The notes under the pieces: model-generated
The model's input: the letters and a program-made list of their open reading frames with translations, nothing else
The model's database searches: none
Told to the model about the DNA's origin: nothing
Shown here: positions 25,173 through 33,278 of the stretch, piece by piece
Layout: each line of letters begins with the position of its first letter
Position numbering within the stretch: the first letter of the stretch is position 1
Assembly (NCBI RefSeq): GCF_017948485.1
Contig: NZ_JAFFSX010000007.1
Span: 124,001-188,000, forward strand
Reading direction: 5' to 3'
DNA length: 64,000 bases
Origin: Streptomyces sp. GESEQ-35
GTDB taxonomy: Bacteria > Actinomycetota > Actinomycetes > Streptomycetales > Streptomycetaceae
Translations under genes and position numbers: made by a program

Positions 25173-26294
25173 GTGCGGGAGTTCATCGTCGAGGCCGACG
25201 GCGGATCACGGGGCAACCCGGGGCCCGCGGGCTACGGGGCCGTGGTGTCGGACGCGGCGACGGGGGAGACGCTGGCCGAGGAGTCCGAGTACCTCGGCGT
25301 CGTGACGAACAACGTCGCCGAGTACCGGGGCTTGGTGGCGGGCCTGCGCGCCGCGCACGCCCTCGACCCGAGTGCTTCTGTTGACGTCCGGATGGACTCC
25401 AAGCTGGTCGTCGAGCAGATGTCGGGCCGCTGGAAGATCAAGCACCCCGACATGAAGCCGCTGGCCGCGGAGGCGGCGCGGGTGTTCCCGCCCGGGCGGG
25501 TGACGTACGAGTGGATCCCGCGGGAGATGAACAAGCACGCGGACCGGTTGGCCAACGAGGCGATGGATGCGGGGACTTCCGGCTCCACGCACGCTGCGAA
25601 GGCCGATGCCGACGTCCGTGCCGCGCGTAACGTGGCGACGCCGACTGTCGGTTGGGGTGCCGCCGACCTCGGTGCGCCCGCCACCTTCGTGCTGCTGAGG
25701 CACGGCGAAACGCCGCTGACGCCGCAGAAGCGTTTCTCGGGCAGTGGCGGTACCGACCCTTCGCTCTCCGACGTCGGCAGGGAACAGGCCGAGCGGGCGG
25801 CGGCCGCGCTTGCCCAGCGCGGGACGATCCAGGCCGTCGTCGCGTCCCCGCTCGCCCGGACCCGCGAGACCGCCGGAACCGTCGCCGCCCGTCTCGGCCT
25901 CGACGTCGCCATCGAGGACGGACTCATCGAGACGGACTTCGGCGCGTGGGAGGGCCTCACCTTCGCCGAGGTCCAGGAGCGCCACCCCGACGACCTGACG
26001 GCCTGGCTCGCGTCCCCGGATGCCGAACCGACCGGCGGCGGCGAGAGCTTCGCGGCGACCGGCGCCCGGATCGCCGCCACGAGGGACAAGCTGGTGGCGG
26101 CGTACGCGGGCCGTACGGTCCTGCTGGTCACGCACGTCACGCCGATCAAGACGTTCGTACGGCTCGCCCTCGGCGCCCCGCCCGAGTCCCTCTTCCGCAT
26201 GGAACTCTCGGCGGCCTCGCTGTCGGCGGTGGCGTACTACGCGGACGGCAACGCCAGCGTCCGCCTCCTCAACGACACGTCGCATCTGCGCTGA
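25173..26294 (+). CDS. bifunctional RNase H / acid phosphatase
   Basis: This 373-residue fusion has an RNase H type 1 domain (residues ~1-140; acidic residues in VEADGGSRGNPGPAGYG, NNVAEYRGLVAGL, RMDSKLVVEQMSG and MNKHADRLAN) and a C-terminal histidine phosphatase domain with catalytic RHGET near residue 172 plus a second His in LLVTHVTP. It would degrade RNA in RNA:DNA hybrids and hydrolyse a phosphate ester (CobC-like, alpha-ribazole phosphate has been shown for actinobacterial relatives). The GTG start at 25173 follows the zinc-ribbon gene by 12 bases. Its 3' end overlaps the convergent aldolase gene by 26 bases. Confidence 0.92.
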   Translation: MREFIVEADGGSRGNPGPAGYGAVVSDAATGETLAEESEYLGVVTNNVAEYRGLVAGLRAAHALDPSASVDVRMDSKLVVEQMSGRWKIKHPDMKPLAAEAARVFPPGRVTYEWIPREMNKHADRLANEAMDAGTSGSTHAAKADADVRAARNVATPTVGWGAADLGAPATFVLLRHGETPLTPQKRFSGSGGTDPSLSDVGREQAERAAAALAQRGTIQAVVASPLARTRETAGTVAARLGLDVAIEDGLIETDFGAWEGLTFAEVQERHPDDLTAWLASPDAEPTGGGESFAATGARIAATRDKLVAAYAGRTVLLVTHVTPIKTFVRLALGAPPESLFRMELSAASLSAVAYYADGNASVRLLNDTSHLR

Positions 26295-26904
26295 GCGCCG
26301 CCGCCTCGCGGGCCAGCGACTCGATCCGCACCCAGTCCCGCGCGGCCACCGCATCCTCCGGCAGCATCCAAGTCCCGCCCACACAGCCGACGTTGGGCAA
26401 CGCCAGGTACTCGGGAGCCGACGCGAGCCCGATCCCGCCGGTCGGACAGAACCGCGCCTGCGGCAAGGGCCCGGCCAGCGACTTCAGATAGGCCGTACCG
26501 CCGGCCGCCTGCGCCGGGAAGAACTTCATCTCCGTCACCCCACGCTCCAGCAGCGCCACCACCTCCGACGTGGTCGACACCCCCGGCAGGAACGGCACCC
26601 CGGACGCCCGCATCGCCTCCAGCAGTACGTCCGTCCAGCCCGGGCTCACCAGAAAACGCGCTCCGGCGGCTATGGACTCGTTCACCTGCTCCGGCGTGAT
26701 CACCGTGCCGGCCCCGACCACCGCGTCCGGCACCTCCCCGGCGATCGCCCGGATCGCATCCAATGCGACCGGCGTCCGCAACGTCACCTCGATCGCGGGC
26801 AGCCCACCCGCCACCAGCGCCCGCGCCAGCGGAACGGCGTCGGCGGCGTCCTGCACGACGACCACGGGGACGACGGGGGCGAGATCAAGGATGGAGGCGC
26901 TCAT
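26269..26904 (-). CDS. eda: KDPG/KHG aldolase
   Basis: This 211-residue class I aldolase has the Schiff-base Lys in VTEMKFFPAQAAGG, Glu and Arg in LPAIEVTLRTP, the VGAGTVITPEQ loop and phosphate-binding CPTGGIG. It cleaves 2-keto-3-deoxy-6-phosphogluconate or 4-hydroxy-2-oxoglutarate to pyruvate and an aldehyde. The length is normal. ATG 26904 is used; ATG 26913 is almost equally possible. A perfect 12-bp inverted repeat (26929-26958) lies just before the start. It is convergent with the RNase H fusion. Confidence 0.88.
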   Translation of the reverse strand: MSASILDLAPVVPVVVVQDAADAVPLARALVAGGLPAIEVTLRTPVALDAIRAIAGEVPDAVVGAGTVITPEQVNESIAAGARFLVSPGWTDVLLEAMRASGVPFLPGVSTTSEVVALLERGVTEMKFFPAQAAGGTAYLKSLAGPLPQARFCPTGGIGLASAPEYLALPNVGCVGGTWMLPEDAVAARDWVRIESLAREAAALSADATCR

Positions 26905-26928
26905 GTCCCACATCGTGCCGTCGGGGAG

Positions 26929-26958
26929 CATCATGCGCAAAGGTCGTTGCGCATGATG
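26929..26958. promoter_or_regulatory. perfect 12-bp inverted repeat upstream of the aldolase gene
   Basis: CATCATGCGCAA and TTGCGCATGATG pair completely around a 6-base centre. The TTGCGCA core resembles AsnC/Lrp-type operators. It lies 25 bases before the start codon, so it may be an operator or an mRNA hairpin. Confidence 0.6.
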
Positions 26959-27004
26959 CAATCGACGCCTGGTGTGGCCTGGCGAAGTCCGCTGCGGTCC
27001 GGCA

Positions 27005-27080
27005 GCGCCCCGAAGGGGCGCGGGGCTGTTTCAATATGCGGCTCCGCCGCGTGGGCGCGACAAGCCACGACGGGCCCGCA
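27005..27080. repeat. dispersed Streptomyces repeat, second copy
   Basis: GCGCCCCGAAGGGGCGC (27005-27021) followed by GGGGCTGTTTCAATATGCGG, then GGCGCGACAAGCCACGACGG, is a variant of the interspersed repeat also found at 22326-22368. It fills much of the gap between the aldolase and YaaA genes. Confidence 0.65.
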
Positions 27081-27109
27081 GTCGATCGACGGCACATCCC
27101 GCGGAGCGC

Positions 27110-27892
27110 TCAGTGAACCTCGTCCACCAGCACATCCAGCGCCCACGCCGCCCCCGCCTTCTTCGGCGGCTCGACCTCCACCACGTACCCGAGGTCCCGC
27201 AACGCCTCCACCAGCTCCGCCGGCCCCTTCGGTCCCACCCCGGCCGACAGCAGACTCCGTACGATCCGCCCCTTCGTCGCCTTATTGAAGTGGCTGACCA
27301 CCTTCCGGGTCGGCGCATGCAGCACCCGCACGGTCGCCGTCCGCCCGGCGACCTCGCCCTTCGGCTTCCAGGCGGCCGCGTACGCGGCGGACCGCAGATC
27401 TAGCACCAGCCCGCTCCCGGCCACCTCGGGCAGCGCGTCCGCCATCGGTGTCCGCCAGTGCGTGCCCAGCGCCCCGAGCCCCGGCAGCTTCACGCCCATC
27501 GAGCAGCGGTACGAGGGAATCCGGTCCGTGACCCGGACGGCACCCCAGAGCCCCGAGAAGACCAGCAGGGAGCGTGCGGCACGCCGCTTCGCGGCCGCGT
27601 CGAGGGAAGCGAGCTCCAGGGCGTCGTACAGGACCCCCGTATAGATCTCCCCGGCGGGCCGCGCCCCCGCCGTCCGCAGCTCCGTGTTCTTGGCGACCTC
27701 GCCCCGCAGCCCCTCACTGAGCCCGAGTACGTCCCGTGCCTTGTCCTCGTCGGCGGCGCACAGCTCGACGAGTTCGTCCAGGACGGCGGCCCGTGATTCC
27801 TGGAGCGCGGGCAGCGACAGCGACTCGAGCTTCAGCGGGGCGCCGCGGCCGGAGGAGGCCTTGCCTTCAGAGGGCGGCAGCAGGACGAGCAC
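27110..27892 (-). CDS. yaaA: peroxide stress protein YaaA
   Basis: This 260-residue protein has the YaaA/DUF328 signature at its very N-terminus (VLLPPSEGKASSG) and conserved segments VFSGLWGAVRVTDRIPSYR, LDLRSAAYAAAW and SHFNKATKGRIVR. In E. coli, YaaA limits intracellular iron and DNA damage during peroxide stress and binds DNA. The GTG at 27892 with AGGAGAACCC upstream decides the start; a longer frame reaching 28249 is only read-through of the promoter repeats. It is divergent from the RNB nuclease gene. Confidence 0.9.
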   Translation of the reverse strand: MLVLLPPSEGKASSGRGAPLKLESLSLPALQESRAAVLDELVELCAADEDKARDVLGLSEGLRGEVAKNTELRTAGARPAGEIYTGVLYDALELASLDAAAKRRAARSLLVFSGLWGAVRVTDRIPSYRCSMGVKLPGLGALGTHWRTPMADALPEVAGSGLVLDLRSAAYAAAWKPKGEVAGRTATVRVLHAPTRKVVSHFNKATKGRIVRSLLSAGVGPKGPAELVEALRDLGYVVEVEPPKKAGAAWALDVLVDEVH

Positions 27893-27924
27893 GGGTTCTC
27901 CTTGTGTATGGGCTTCGCGACAGC

Positions 27925-27996
27925 GTACGGCGTGCTTGGGCGGGGCTCCGCAACGGAGTACGGCGTACTTCGGGAGGGCTCCACAACGGCGTACGG
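27925..27996. repeat. two 33-bp tandem repeats in the yaaA/RNB promoter region
   Basis: Units at 27925-27957 and 27958-27990 (GTACGGCGTGCTTGGGCGGG and GTACGGCGTACTTCGGGAGG at their starts) share about 27 of 33 bases, with GTACGG repeated again at 27991. They lie between the divergent starts at 27892 and 28023. Confidence 0.7.
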
Positions 27997-28022
27997 GCTG
28001 AATTGTGCCTAGGCTCAGTGGT

Positions 28023-29447
28023 ATGCCCCGCCGCCACATCCGCGTGACCGGCGCCCCCGAAGCCCCCCTCCGGGCCGCCCTCACCGCGCTGCGTACCGAA
28101 CTCGGCGTCTCCGAGCGCTTCCCGCCCGAGGCCGTACCCGCCGCCCCCACCCTCCCCGAGTACGACGCCACGGACATCCCCCTCTTCACCATCGACCCTC
28201 CCACCTCCACCGACCTCGACCAGGCGATGCACCTCTCCCGCAGGGGCACCGGCTACCGCGTCCGGTACGCCATCGCCGACGTCGCCGCCTTCGTCGTACC
28301 CGGGTCGCCGCTGGACGCCGAGGCCCACCGCCGGGTGACCACCCTGTACTTCCCGGACGAGAAGACCCCGCTGCACCCGCTGTCGCTGAGCGAGGGCGCG
28401 GCGAGCCTGCTCCCGGACCAGCCCCGTCCGTCGGCCCTGTGGACCATCGACCTCGACGCGGACGGCCGTACCGTCGCCGTAGACGTCCGCCGGGCCCTCG
28501 TCCGCAGCCGCGCCAAGCTCGACTACGCGGGCGTGCAGGGGCAGATCGACTCCGGTGCGGCAGAAGAGCCGCTCGCGCTGCTCAAGGAGATCGGCGAGGC
28601 ACGGGAGCGCCTCGAAATCGAGCGCGGCGGCATCTCACTCAACGTGCCGGAGCAGGAGATCACCGAGCACGACCACACGTACGAGCTGAACTACCGGGCC
28701 CCTCTCCCCGCGGAAGGCTGGAACGCCCAGATCTCCCTGCTCACGGGCATGGCCGCGGCGGATCTGATGCTGGAGGGTGGCACCGGGGTGCTCCGCACCC
28801 TGCCGGCCGCTCCCGACGGCGCGGTCGGCCGCCTCCGCCGTACCGCCCACGCCCTGCACATCGACTGGCCGCACCACGTCTCGTACGCGACCCTCGTCCG
28901 CTCCCTCGACCCGCACCGCCCGCACCACGCGGCGTTCCTGTTCGAGTGCACGACGCTACTTCGCGGCGCGGGCTACACCGTCTTCCGGGACGGACTCCTG
29001 CCGGACATCACCACCCACTCCGCCGTAGCCGCCCCCTACGCCCACTGCACGGCCCCACTCCGCCGCCTGGCCGACCGCTACGCCTCCGAGATCTGCCTGG
29101 CGACGGTTTCCGGAGGTGCTGTGCCCGACTGGGTACTCGCCGCCCTCGACACCCTCCCCAAGGAGATGGCCGACGGCACGCGGCGCGCGGGCCAGGTCGA
29201 GCGCGCCTGCGTCGACATCGTCGAGGCGGCACTGCTCAAGGACCAGGTCGGCGACTTCTTCGACGGGTACGTGGTGGAGGTCGAGGAACGCCGACCCACG
29301 GTGGGGAAGGTCCAGTTGGAGTCCCCGGCGGTCGTAGCCCCCATCGAGAGCGCCATGGATCCCCTCCCCCTCGGCGAACGCCTCCGCGTCCGGCTCATCC
29401 AAGCGGATCAGGGAGCGGCTGCGAGGGTGCGGTTTGCACCTGCGTGA
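28023..29447 (+). CDS. RNB-domain ribonuclease (RNase II/R family)
   Basis: This 474-residue protein has the RNB catalytic core near residue 60 (FTIDPPTSTDLDQAMHLSRR, with acidic metal ligands) and YRVRYAIADVAAFV, then the end motif (SAVAAPYAHCTAPLRRLADR). These exoribonucleases digest RNA 3' to 5'. The N-terminal cold-shock and C-terminal S1 domains of full-length RNase R are missing or short, typical of the actinobacterial variant. The start is ATG 28023; an upstream start at 28005 is also in frame. The last 53 bases overlap the convergent membrane gene. Confidence 0.88.
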   Translation: MPRRHIRVTGAPEAPLRAALTALRTELGVSERFPPEAVPAAPTLPEYDATDIPLFTIDPPTSTDLDQAMHLSRRGTGYRVRYAIADVAAFVVPGSPLDAEAHRRVTTLYFPDEKTPLHPLSLSEGAASLLPDQPRPSALWTIDLDADGRTVAVDVRRALVRSRAKLDYAGVQGQIDSGAAEEPLALLKEIGEARERLEIERGGISLNVPEQEITEHDHTYELNYRAPLPAEGWNAQISLLTGMAAADLMLEGGTGVLRTLPAAPDGAVGRLRRTAHALHIDWPHHVSYATLVRSLDPHRPHHAAFLFECTTLLRGAGYTVFRDGLLPDITTHSAVAAPYAHCTAPLRRLADRYASEICLATVSGGAVPDWVLAALDTLPKEMADGTRRAGQVERACVDIVEAALLKDQVGDFFDGYVVEVEERRPTVGKVQLESPAVVAPIESAMDPLPLGERLRVRLIQADQGAAARVRFAPA

Positions 29448-30012
29448 CTGCTTGCCTGATTGCTTGTACGAGGGTGCTGGCGTCGTCGGCGTGGAAGCGG
29501 ACGAGACGGATGTCCCGTCGGCGCCCGAAGAAGGTGAAGTGGGTGATGGGCTCGGTGAGTTCGAGGGTGACATCGGTCTGCGAGCCCACGGGGATGTCGA
29601 GTTCACCGTCGGTGCGCGTGTGCGTGATCCGCAACTCCCGTCGTACGGAGGCTATCTGGGTGACGGGGATGCGCAGATCGATGTGGGCGGCGTTACGGAC
29701 GCGGAGTGAGCCCGAGTCGAGCACGTGGGGCCGTACGACCGAGGCGGCGTGCAGGCCGATGACGAAGACGATGGTGTAGACGTCCAGGATCAGCACCACG
29801 CCGTGCACGGTCGGCAGATTGCGCAACAGCACCGACATCATCACCGTCTCGATCACGCACACGAACGCGAACCCGAACATCATCGCGCCCTGCCCGCCCG
29901 CATACCCGAAGGCCTGCCCGCCGCCGATCCCGTGCCGCCGCCGGCCCACCCACATCGCGAGGCTCACGAGCAGTCGCAGCTCGTGCCGGGCGAGGGCGAG
30001 GACTGTCTTCAT
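29395..30012 (-). CDS. membrane protein with C-terminal PH-like domain
   Basis: This 205-residue protein has a short N-terminal region, two or three membrane helices at ~45-110 (GAMMFGFAFVCVIETVMMSVLL; VVLILDVYTIVFVIGLHAA) and a C-terminal soluble part of ~95 residues with alternating strands (LRVRNAAHIDLRIPVTQIA, DVTLELTEPITHFTFFGRRR), resembling a bacterial PH (bPH2/YdbT-like) domain. It starts at ATG 30012 overlapping the MerR stop by 4 bases, so it is co-expressed with the MerR regulator and may be its target. Its 3' end overlaps the RNB gene tail to tail. Function unknown. Confidence 0.7.
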   Translation of the reverse strand: MKTVLALARHELRLLVSLAMWVGRRRHGIGGGQAFGYAGGQGAMMFGFAFVCVIETVMMSVLLRNLPTVHGVVLILDVYTIVFVIGLHAASVVRPHVLDSGSLRVRNAAHIDLRIPVTQIASVRRELRITHTRTDGELDIPVGSQTDVTLELTEPITHFTFFGRRRDIRLVRFHADDASTLVQAIRQAVTQVQTAPSQPLPDPLG

Positions 30013-30767
30013 CGTTCCTCCCGGGTCACGATCCGCAGCGCACGGCGGATGGCCTCCGCCTGGGCCGGGGCGAAGTCGGCGTAGAAGGCGCGCAGGAAAC
30101 TGTCGTCCTGATCGATATCGACGTCCGCGGGGAGCAGCTCGCGGGGGATGCAGTCGGCGAGGGCACGGGCGGCCTCGTCCACGCGTGGGTCGTCGGTGGG
30201 GGCATCGGCGAGGGCGTCGAGGAGTGCGTACACGGCGAGCACGCGCTCGGCGCCGGCCGGTGTGCCCAGAACGCCGCCGACCAGACTCATCAGCCGCGCC
30301 CGTTGCTCCGGGTCCGCCGTGGTCTCGATGAGCGCGAGCATCTCGCGGTCCTTGGCGGCCATGGGGGAGTCGTGCGGGATGTGGGCCATCTCGGCGAACA
30401 GCGCGGCCAGTTCCGGCGAGACGGGCCCTTCGGCGGGCAGGTCCTCCTCGGCGTCGAGCAGCGCGCGCAGCCGGGCCCGCCGCTCCCGAATGGCTTCCTC
30501 CTGCCGGGCAAGGTCCTCGTCGAGCTCGGTCAGCACCTCGACGAGGTCCCGCCCCGCGTCGTCCGCAAGGACATCCCGCACCTCCGACAGCCCGAGCCCC
30601 AGCTCGGTCAGCCGCCGAATCCGGGCGAGCACGACGGCGTGCCGCAGCGTGTAGTTCCGATAGCCGTTGGACAGCCGCTCCGGCTCCGGGAGCAGACCCA
30701 GGTGGTGGTAGTGCCGCACGGTCCGCGTGGTGACGCCGACGGCTGTGGCGAGTTCTCCGATCCGCAT
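30009..30767 (-). CDS. MerR-family transcriptional regulator
   Basis: This 252-residue protein has an N-terminal MerR winged helix (MRIGELATAVGVTTRTVRHY, then HHLGLLPEPERLSNGYRNY), the dimerisation coiled coil (AVVLARIRRLTELGLGLSEV) and a C-terminal ~130-residue region with no metal-binding cysteines, so a drug- or small-molecule-sensing regulator is more likely than a metal regulator. A promoter with the MerR-type 19-base spacer lies immediately upstream, and its predicted transcription start falls on the A of the ATG, suggesting an autoregulated leaderless mRNA. It is coupled to the membrane-protein gene by a four-base overlap and divergent from the AraC gene. Confidence 0.9.
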   Translation of the reverse strand: MRIGELATAVGVTTRTVRHYHHLGLLPEPERLSNGYRNYTLRHAVVLARIRRLTELGLGLSEVRDVLADDAGRDLVEVLTELDEDLARQEEAIRERRARLRALLDAEEDLPAEGPVSPELAALFAEMAHIPHDSPMAAKDREMLALIETTADPEQRARLMSLVGGVLGTPAGAERVLAVYALLDALADAPTDDPRVDEAARALADCIPRELLPADVDIDQDDSFLRAFYADFAPAQAEAIRRALRIVTREER

Positions 30768-30773
30768 GGGTTC

Positions 30774-30804
30774 AGTAGAGACGTTGACGTTGCGGCAGGG
30801 TCAA
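30774..30804 (-). promoter_or_regulatory. MerR-type promoter with 19-base spacer
   Basis: Read on the minus strand, TTGACC (30804-30799) and TCTACT (30779-30774) are 19 bases apart, the long spacing that MerR regulators untwist. The -10 ends 6 bases before the ATG at 30767, predicting a leaderless transcript. Confidence 0.65.
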
Positions 30805-30920
30805 GCGTGGGCCTGCGGCGCGTGTCAGGACGTACCGGGATGGGGGGGAGGGCCCCTCCTTCGAGCTGGAGCTGGACACGACGGACTCCCTCTGATCCCC
30901 TCGGCGTGAGGGGGTGCGAG

Positions 30921-31748
30921 GTGAGCACAGGTGAACATGCCCGCTGGACCAGGGCACGGCTGGGCCGCTGCGGGCCCCCGCTCGACCTGCTGACCGCCCG
31001 CTTCAACCGCCACGTCTACGCCCCACACGCGCACGAGGAATTCACGGTCGGCGTCTGCGTCGGCGGCGAGGAGGTCATCGACTACCGCGGCGGCCGCATT
31101 CGTCCGAGCCCGGGCTCCATCGTCGTACTGGCCCCCGGAGAGCCCCACACAGGCGGCCCGGTGGCATCCGACGGTTACGCGTACCGGGCCCTGTACGCCG
31201 AGCCGACCCTTCTCACGGAAGGCACGAGCGGCGGCATCCCGCACTTCCGAGAGCCGCTCCTGGACGACCCGGAACTGGCCGCCGCCCTCCACGCCGCGCA
31301 CACGGATCTGAGCGCCTGCCCCGACCCGCTGGAGGCGGAATCCCGCCTCCCCTGGCTGCTCACGGCCCTGGCCCGCCGCCACTCCACGGCCCGCCCGACG
31401 GAGGACGCACTCCCCGGCGCGGACCACATAGCGCGGACGGTACGAGACCGCTTGGCCGACGAGCTACAAACCCCACCATCCCTGGCCGAACTGGCCGCGG
31501 AACTCGACCTCTCCCGCTACCAGCTCCTACGCGCCTTCCGCACGACGATGGGCATGCCGCCGTACGCCTGGCTGGCCCAGCACCGGGTACACCGGGCCCG
31601 ACGCCTACTGGAGTGCGGGCTGCGACCGGCCGAGGTGGCGGGGATGGTGGGCTTCGCCGACCAGGCACACCTGACGCGCTGGTTCCGCCGGGTGCTCGGG
31701 GTGACGCCGGCGGCGTACCGCAACAGCGTTCAAGACGGCAGACGCTGA
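30921..31748 (+). CDS. AraC-family transcriptional regulator
   Basis: This 275-residue protein has an N-terminal cupin-like sensor (HVYAPHAHEEFTVGVCVGG, VVLAPGEPHTG) and a C-terminal double HTH: LAELAAELDLSRYQLLRAFR and AEVAGMVGFADQAHLTRWFR, ending KRVLGVTPAAYR-like. The GTG at 30921 is the first plausible start; a short in-frame extension upstream covers the promoter. It sits 19 bases before the EamA transporter gene and probably controls it, since AraC-cupin/EamA pairs are common. Ligand unknown. Confidence 0.88.
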   Translation: MSTGEHARWTRARLGRCGPPLDLLTARFNRHVYAPHAHEEFTVGVCVGGEEVIDYRGGRIRPSPGSIVVLAPGEPHTGGPVASDGYAYRALYAEPTLLTEGTSGGIPHFREPLLDDPELAAALHAAHTDLSACPDPLEAESRLPWLLTALARRHSTARPTEDALPGADHIARTVRDRLADELQTPPSLAELAAELDLSRYQLLRAFRTTMGMPPYAWLAQHRVHRARRLLECGLRPAEVAGMVGFADQAHLTRWFRRVLGVTPAAYRNSVQDGRR

Positions 31749-31767
31749 GGCGACTGAGACTGCGCGC

Positions 31768-32715
31768 ATGACTGCACGCGGCTGGATGCTGTTCTCGATG
31801 ATGAGCGTGGTGTGGGGCATCCCGTACCTGTTGATCAAGGTGGCGGTGGATGCGGACCTGTCCCCGTCGGTGGTGGTGTTCACGCGGTGTGCCCTGGGCG
31901 CGGCGCTCCTTCTGCCCTTCGCGTTGCGGCAGGGCGGACTGACCTGGACGGTTCGTGCGCACTGGCGCCCGATGCTTGCCTTCGCGTGCATCGAGATCAT
32001 CGGCCCGTGGTGGACCTTGACGGACGCGGAACGTCATCTGTCCAGCTCGACGGCGGGTCTGCTGATCGCGGGCGTACCGATTGTGGGGGTCGCTCTGGCG
32101 CGCTTCTTCGGGGCGGGGGAGCGGCTAGGGGTGCGGAGGGTGGCTGGCCTGACGCTGGGTTTGGCGGGGGTCGCGGTCCTGACCGTCCCGCACCTGACGG
32201 GCGGCGATGCGCGGTCGTTGGGGGAGGTGCTGCTGACGGTGCTGGGGTATGCGACGGCGCCGTTGATCGCGGCGAGGTGGCTGAGGGAGGTCCCGTCACT
32301 ACAGCTGACGGCGCCGTGCTTGGCGCTGGCGGCGGTGGTGTATGCGCCGGCGGCGGCGGTGAGCTGGCCGTCTTCGGTCCCGTCGGTATCGGTGCTGGTG
32401 TCTCTGGCCGCCCTGGGGGTGGTGTGCACGGCGGTGGCATTCGTCGCCTTCCTGGAGCTGATCAAGGAGGTGGGGCCGACGCGGGCGACGGTTTTCACGT
32501 ACGTGAATCCGGCGGTGGCGGTGGGGGCGGGGGCGGTGTTCTTGGACGAGCGGCTGACGATGGGGATCGCGGCGGCGTTCGCGTTGATCCTGACGGGGTC
32601 GGTGCTGGCGACGGCGGCGGCCGGACCGAGGAAGGCTGCACGCCCGGTGCTGCGTCATCCCGGGGGACAACCCCCAGACCCCCGGCCGGACAAAGGCGAA
32701 GCTCGCGCCCGGTAA
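31768..32715 (+). CDS. EamA-family (DMT) transporter
   Basis: This 315-residue protein has ten predicted transmembrane helices in two EamA repeats. The first repeat begins LFSMMSVVWGIPYLLIKVAV; the second carries VCTAVAFVAFLELIKEVGPT and VNPAVAVGAGAVFLDERLT, the typical EamA end motif. It would export a small metabolite such as an amino acid. It starts 19 bases after the AraC gene. The last codons run up to rnpB, whose promoter probably overlaps them. Substrate unknown. Confidence 0.9.
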   Translation: MTARGWMLFSMMSVVWGIPYLLIKVAVDADLSPSVVVFTRCALGAALLLPFALRQGGLTWTVRAHWRPMLAFACIEIIGPWWTLTDAERHLSSSTAGLLIAGVPIVGVALARFFGAGERLGVRRVAGLTLGLAGVAVLTVPHLTGGDARSLGEVLLTVLGYATAPLIAARWLREVPSLQLTAPCLALAAVVYAPAAAVSWPSSVPSVSVLVSLAALGVVCTAVAFVAFLELIKEVGPTRATVFTYVNPAVAVGAGAVFLDERLTMGIAAAFALILTGSVLATAAAGPRKAARPVLRHPGGQPPDPRPDKGEARAR

Positions 32716-32726
32716 CATGGTCGACA

Positions 32727-33140
32727 CGGCAGACGAGCCGGGCGGACGGCCGCGTGGAGGTTCCTATGGACCTCCCCGAGGAACGTCCGGGCTCCACAGG
32801 GCAGGGTGGTGGCTAACGGCCACCCGGGGTAACCCGCGGGACAGTGCCACAGAAAGCAAACCGCCGGGGACCTCGGTCCTCGGTAAGGGTGAAACGGTGG
32901 TGTAAGAGACCACCAGCGCCTGAGGCGACTCAGGCGGCTAGGTAAACCCCACCCGGAGCAAGGTCAAGAGGAGCGCCGTAAAAGGCGCTCTGCGCGGACG
33001 TTCGAGGGCTGCCCGCCCGAGTCCGCGGGTAGACCGCACGAGGCCGGCGGCAACGCCGGTCCTAGATGGATGGCCGTCACCCCGGGCTCCGTGAGGAACC
33101 CGGGGAACAGAACCCGGCGTACAGCCCGACTCGTCTGCCG
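32727..33140 (+). ncRNA. rnpB: RNase P RNA, bacterial class A
   Basis: The catalytic RNA of RNase P, which cuts the 5' leader from pre-tRNAs. The ends pair as the P1 helix: CGGCAGACGAG (32727-32737) with CTCGTCTGCCG (33130-33140). Conserved core segments are present in order: GAGGAACGTCCGGGCTCCAC with GGGCAG, the GGTAAGGGTGAAACGGTGGT region with AAGAGACCACC, and GAACCCGGCGTACAGCC near the 3' end. Length (~414 nt) and GC-rich helices fit streptomycetes. It marks the left border of the accessory island: genes before it are core, those after it are defence-type. Confidence 0.95.
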
Positions 33141-33278
33141 GCCACTGCCGCCCGAAAACCCGAGTGACAATGACCTACGGGGTGTGCCGCCCGTTGATCA
33201 CGCGCGGCATTGGCCGGGCTGACCGCACTCTCCACGGCGCTCGGCGTCCCTGCTTGATCATGCTGTGGGGCGGATGTC

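Noticed and set aside
27893..28249. N-terminal extension of YaaA
   Set aside because: The conserved YaaA start LLPPSEGK follows GTG 27892 with a good ribosome site; the extension is promoter repeat.
32299..32797. Minus-strand frames over the EamA gene and the start of rnpB
   Set aside because: Shadow frames; the plus strand encodes a ten-helix transporter followed by RNase P RNA.
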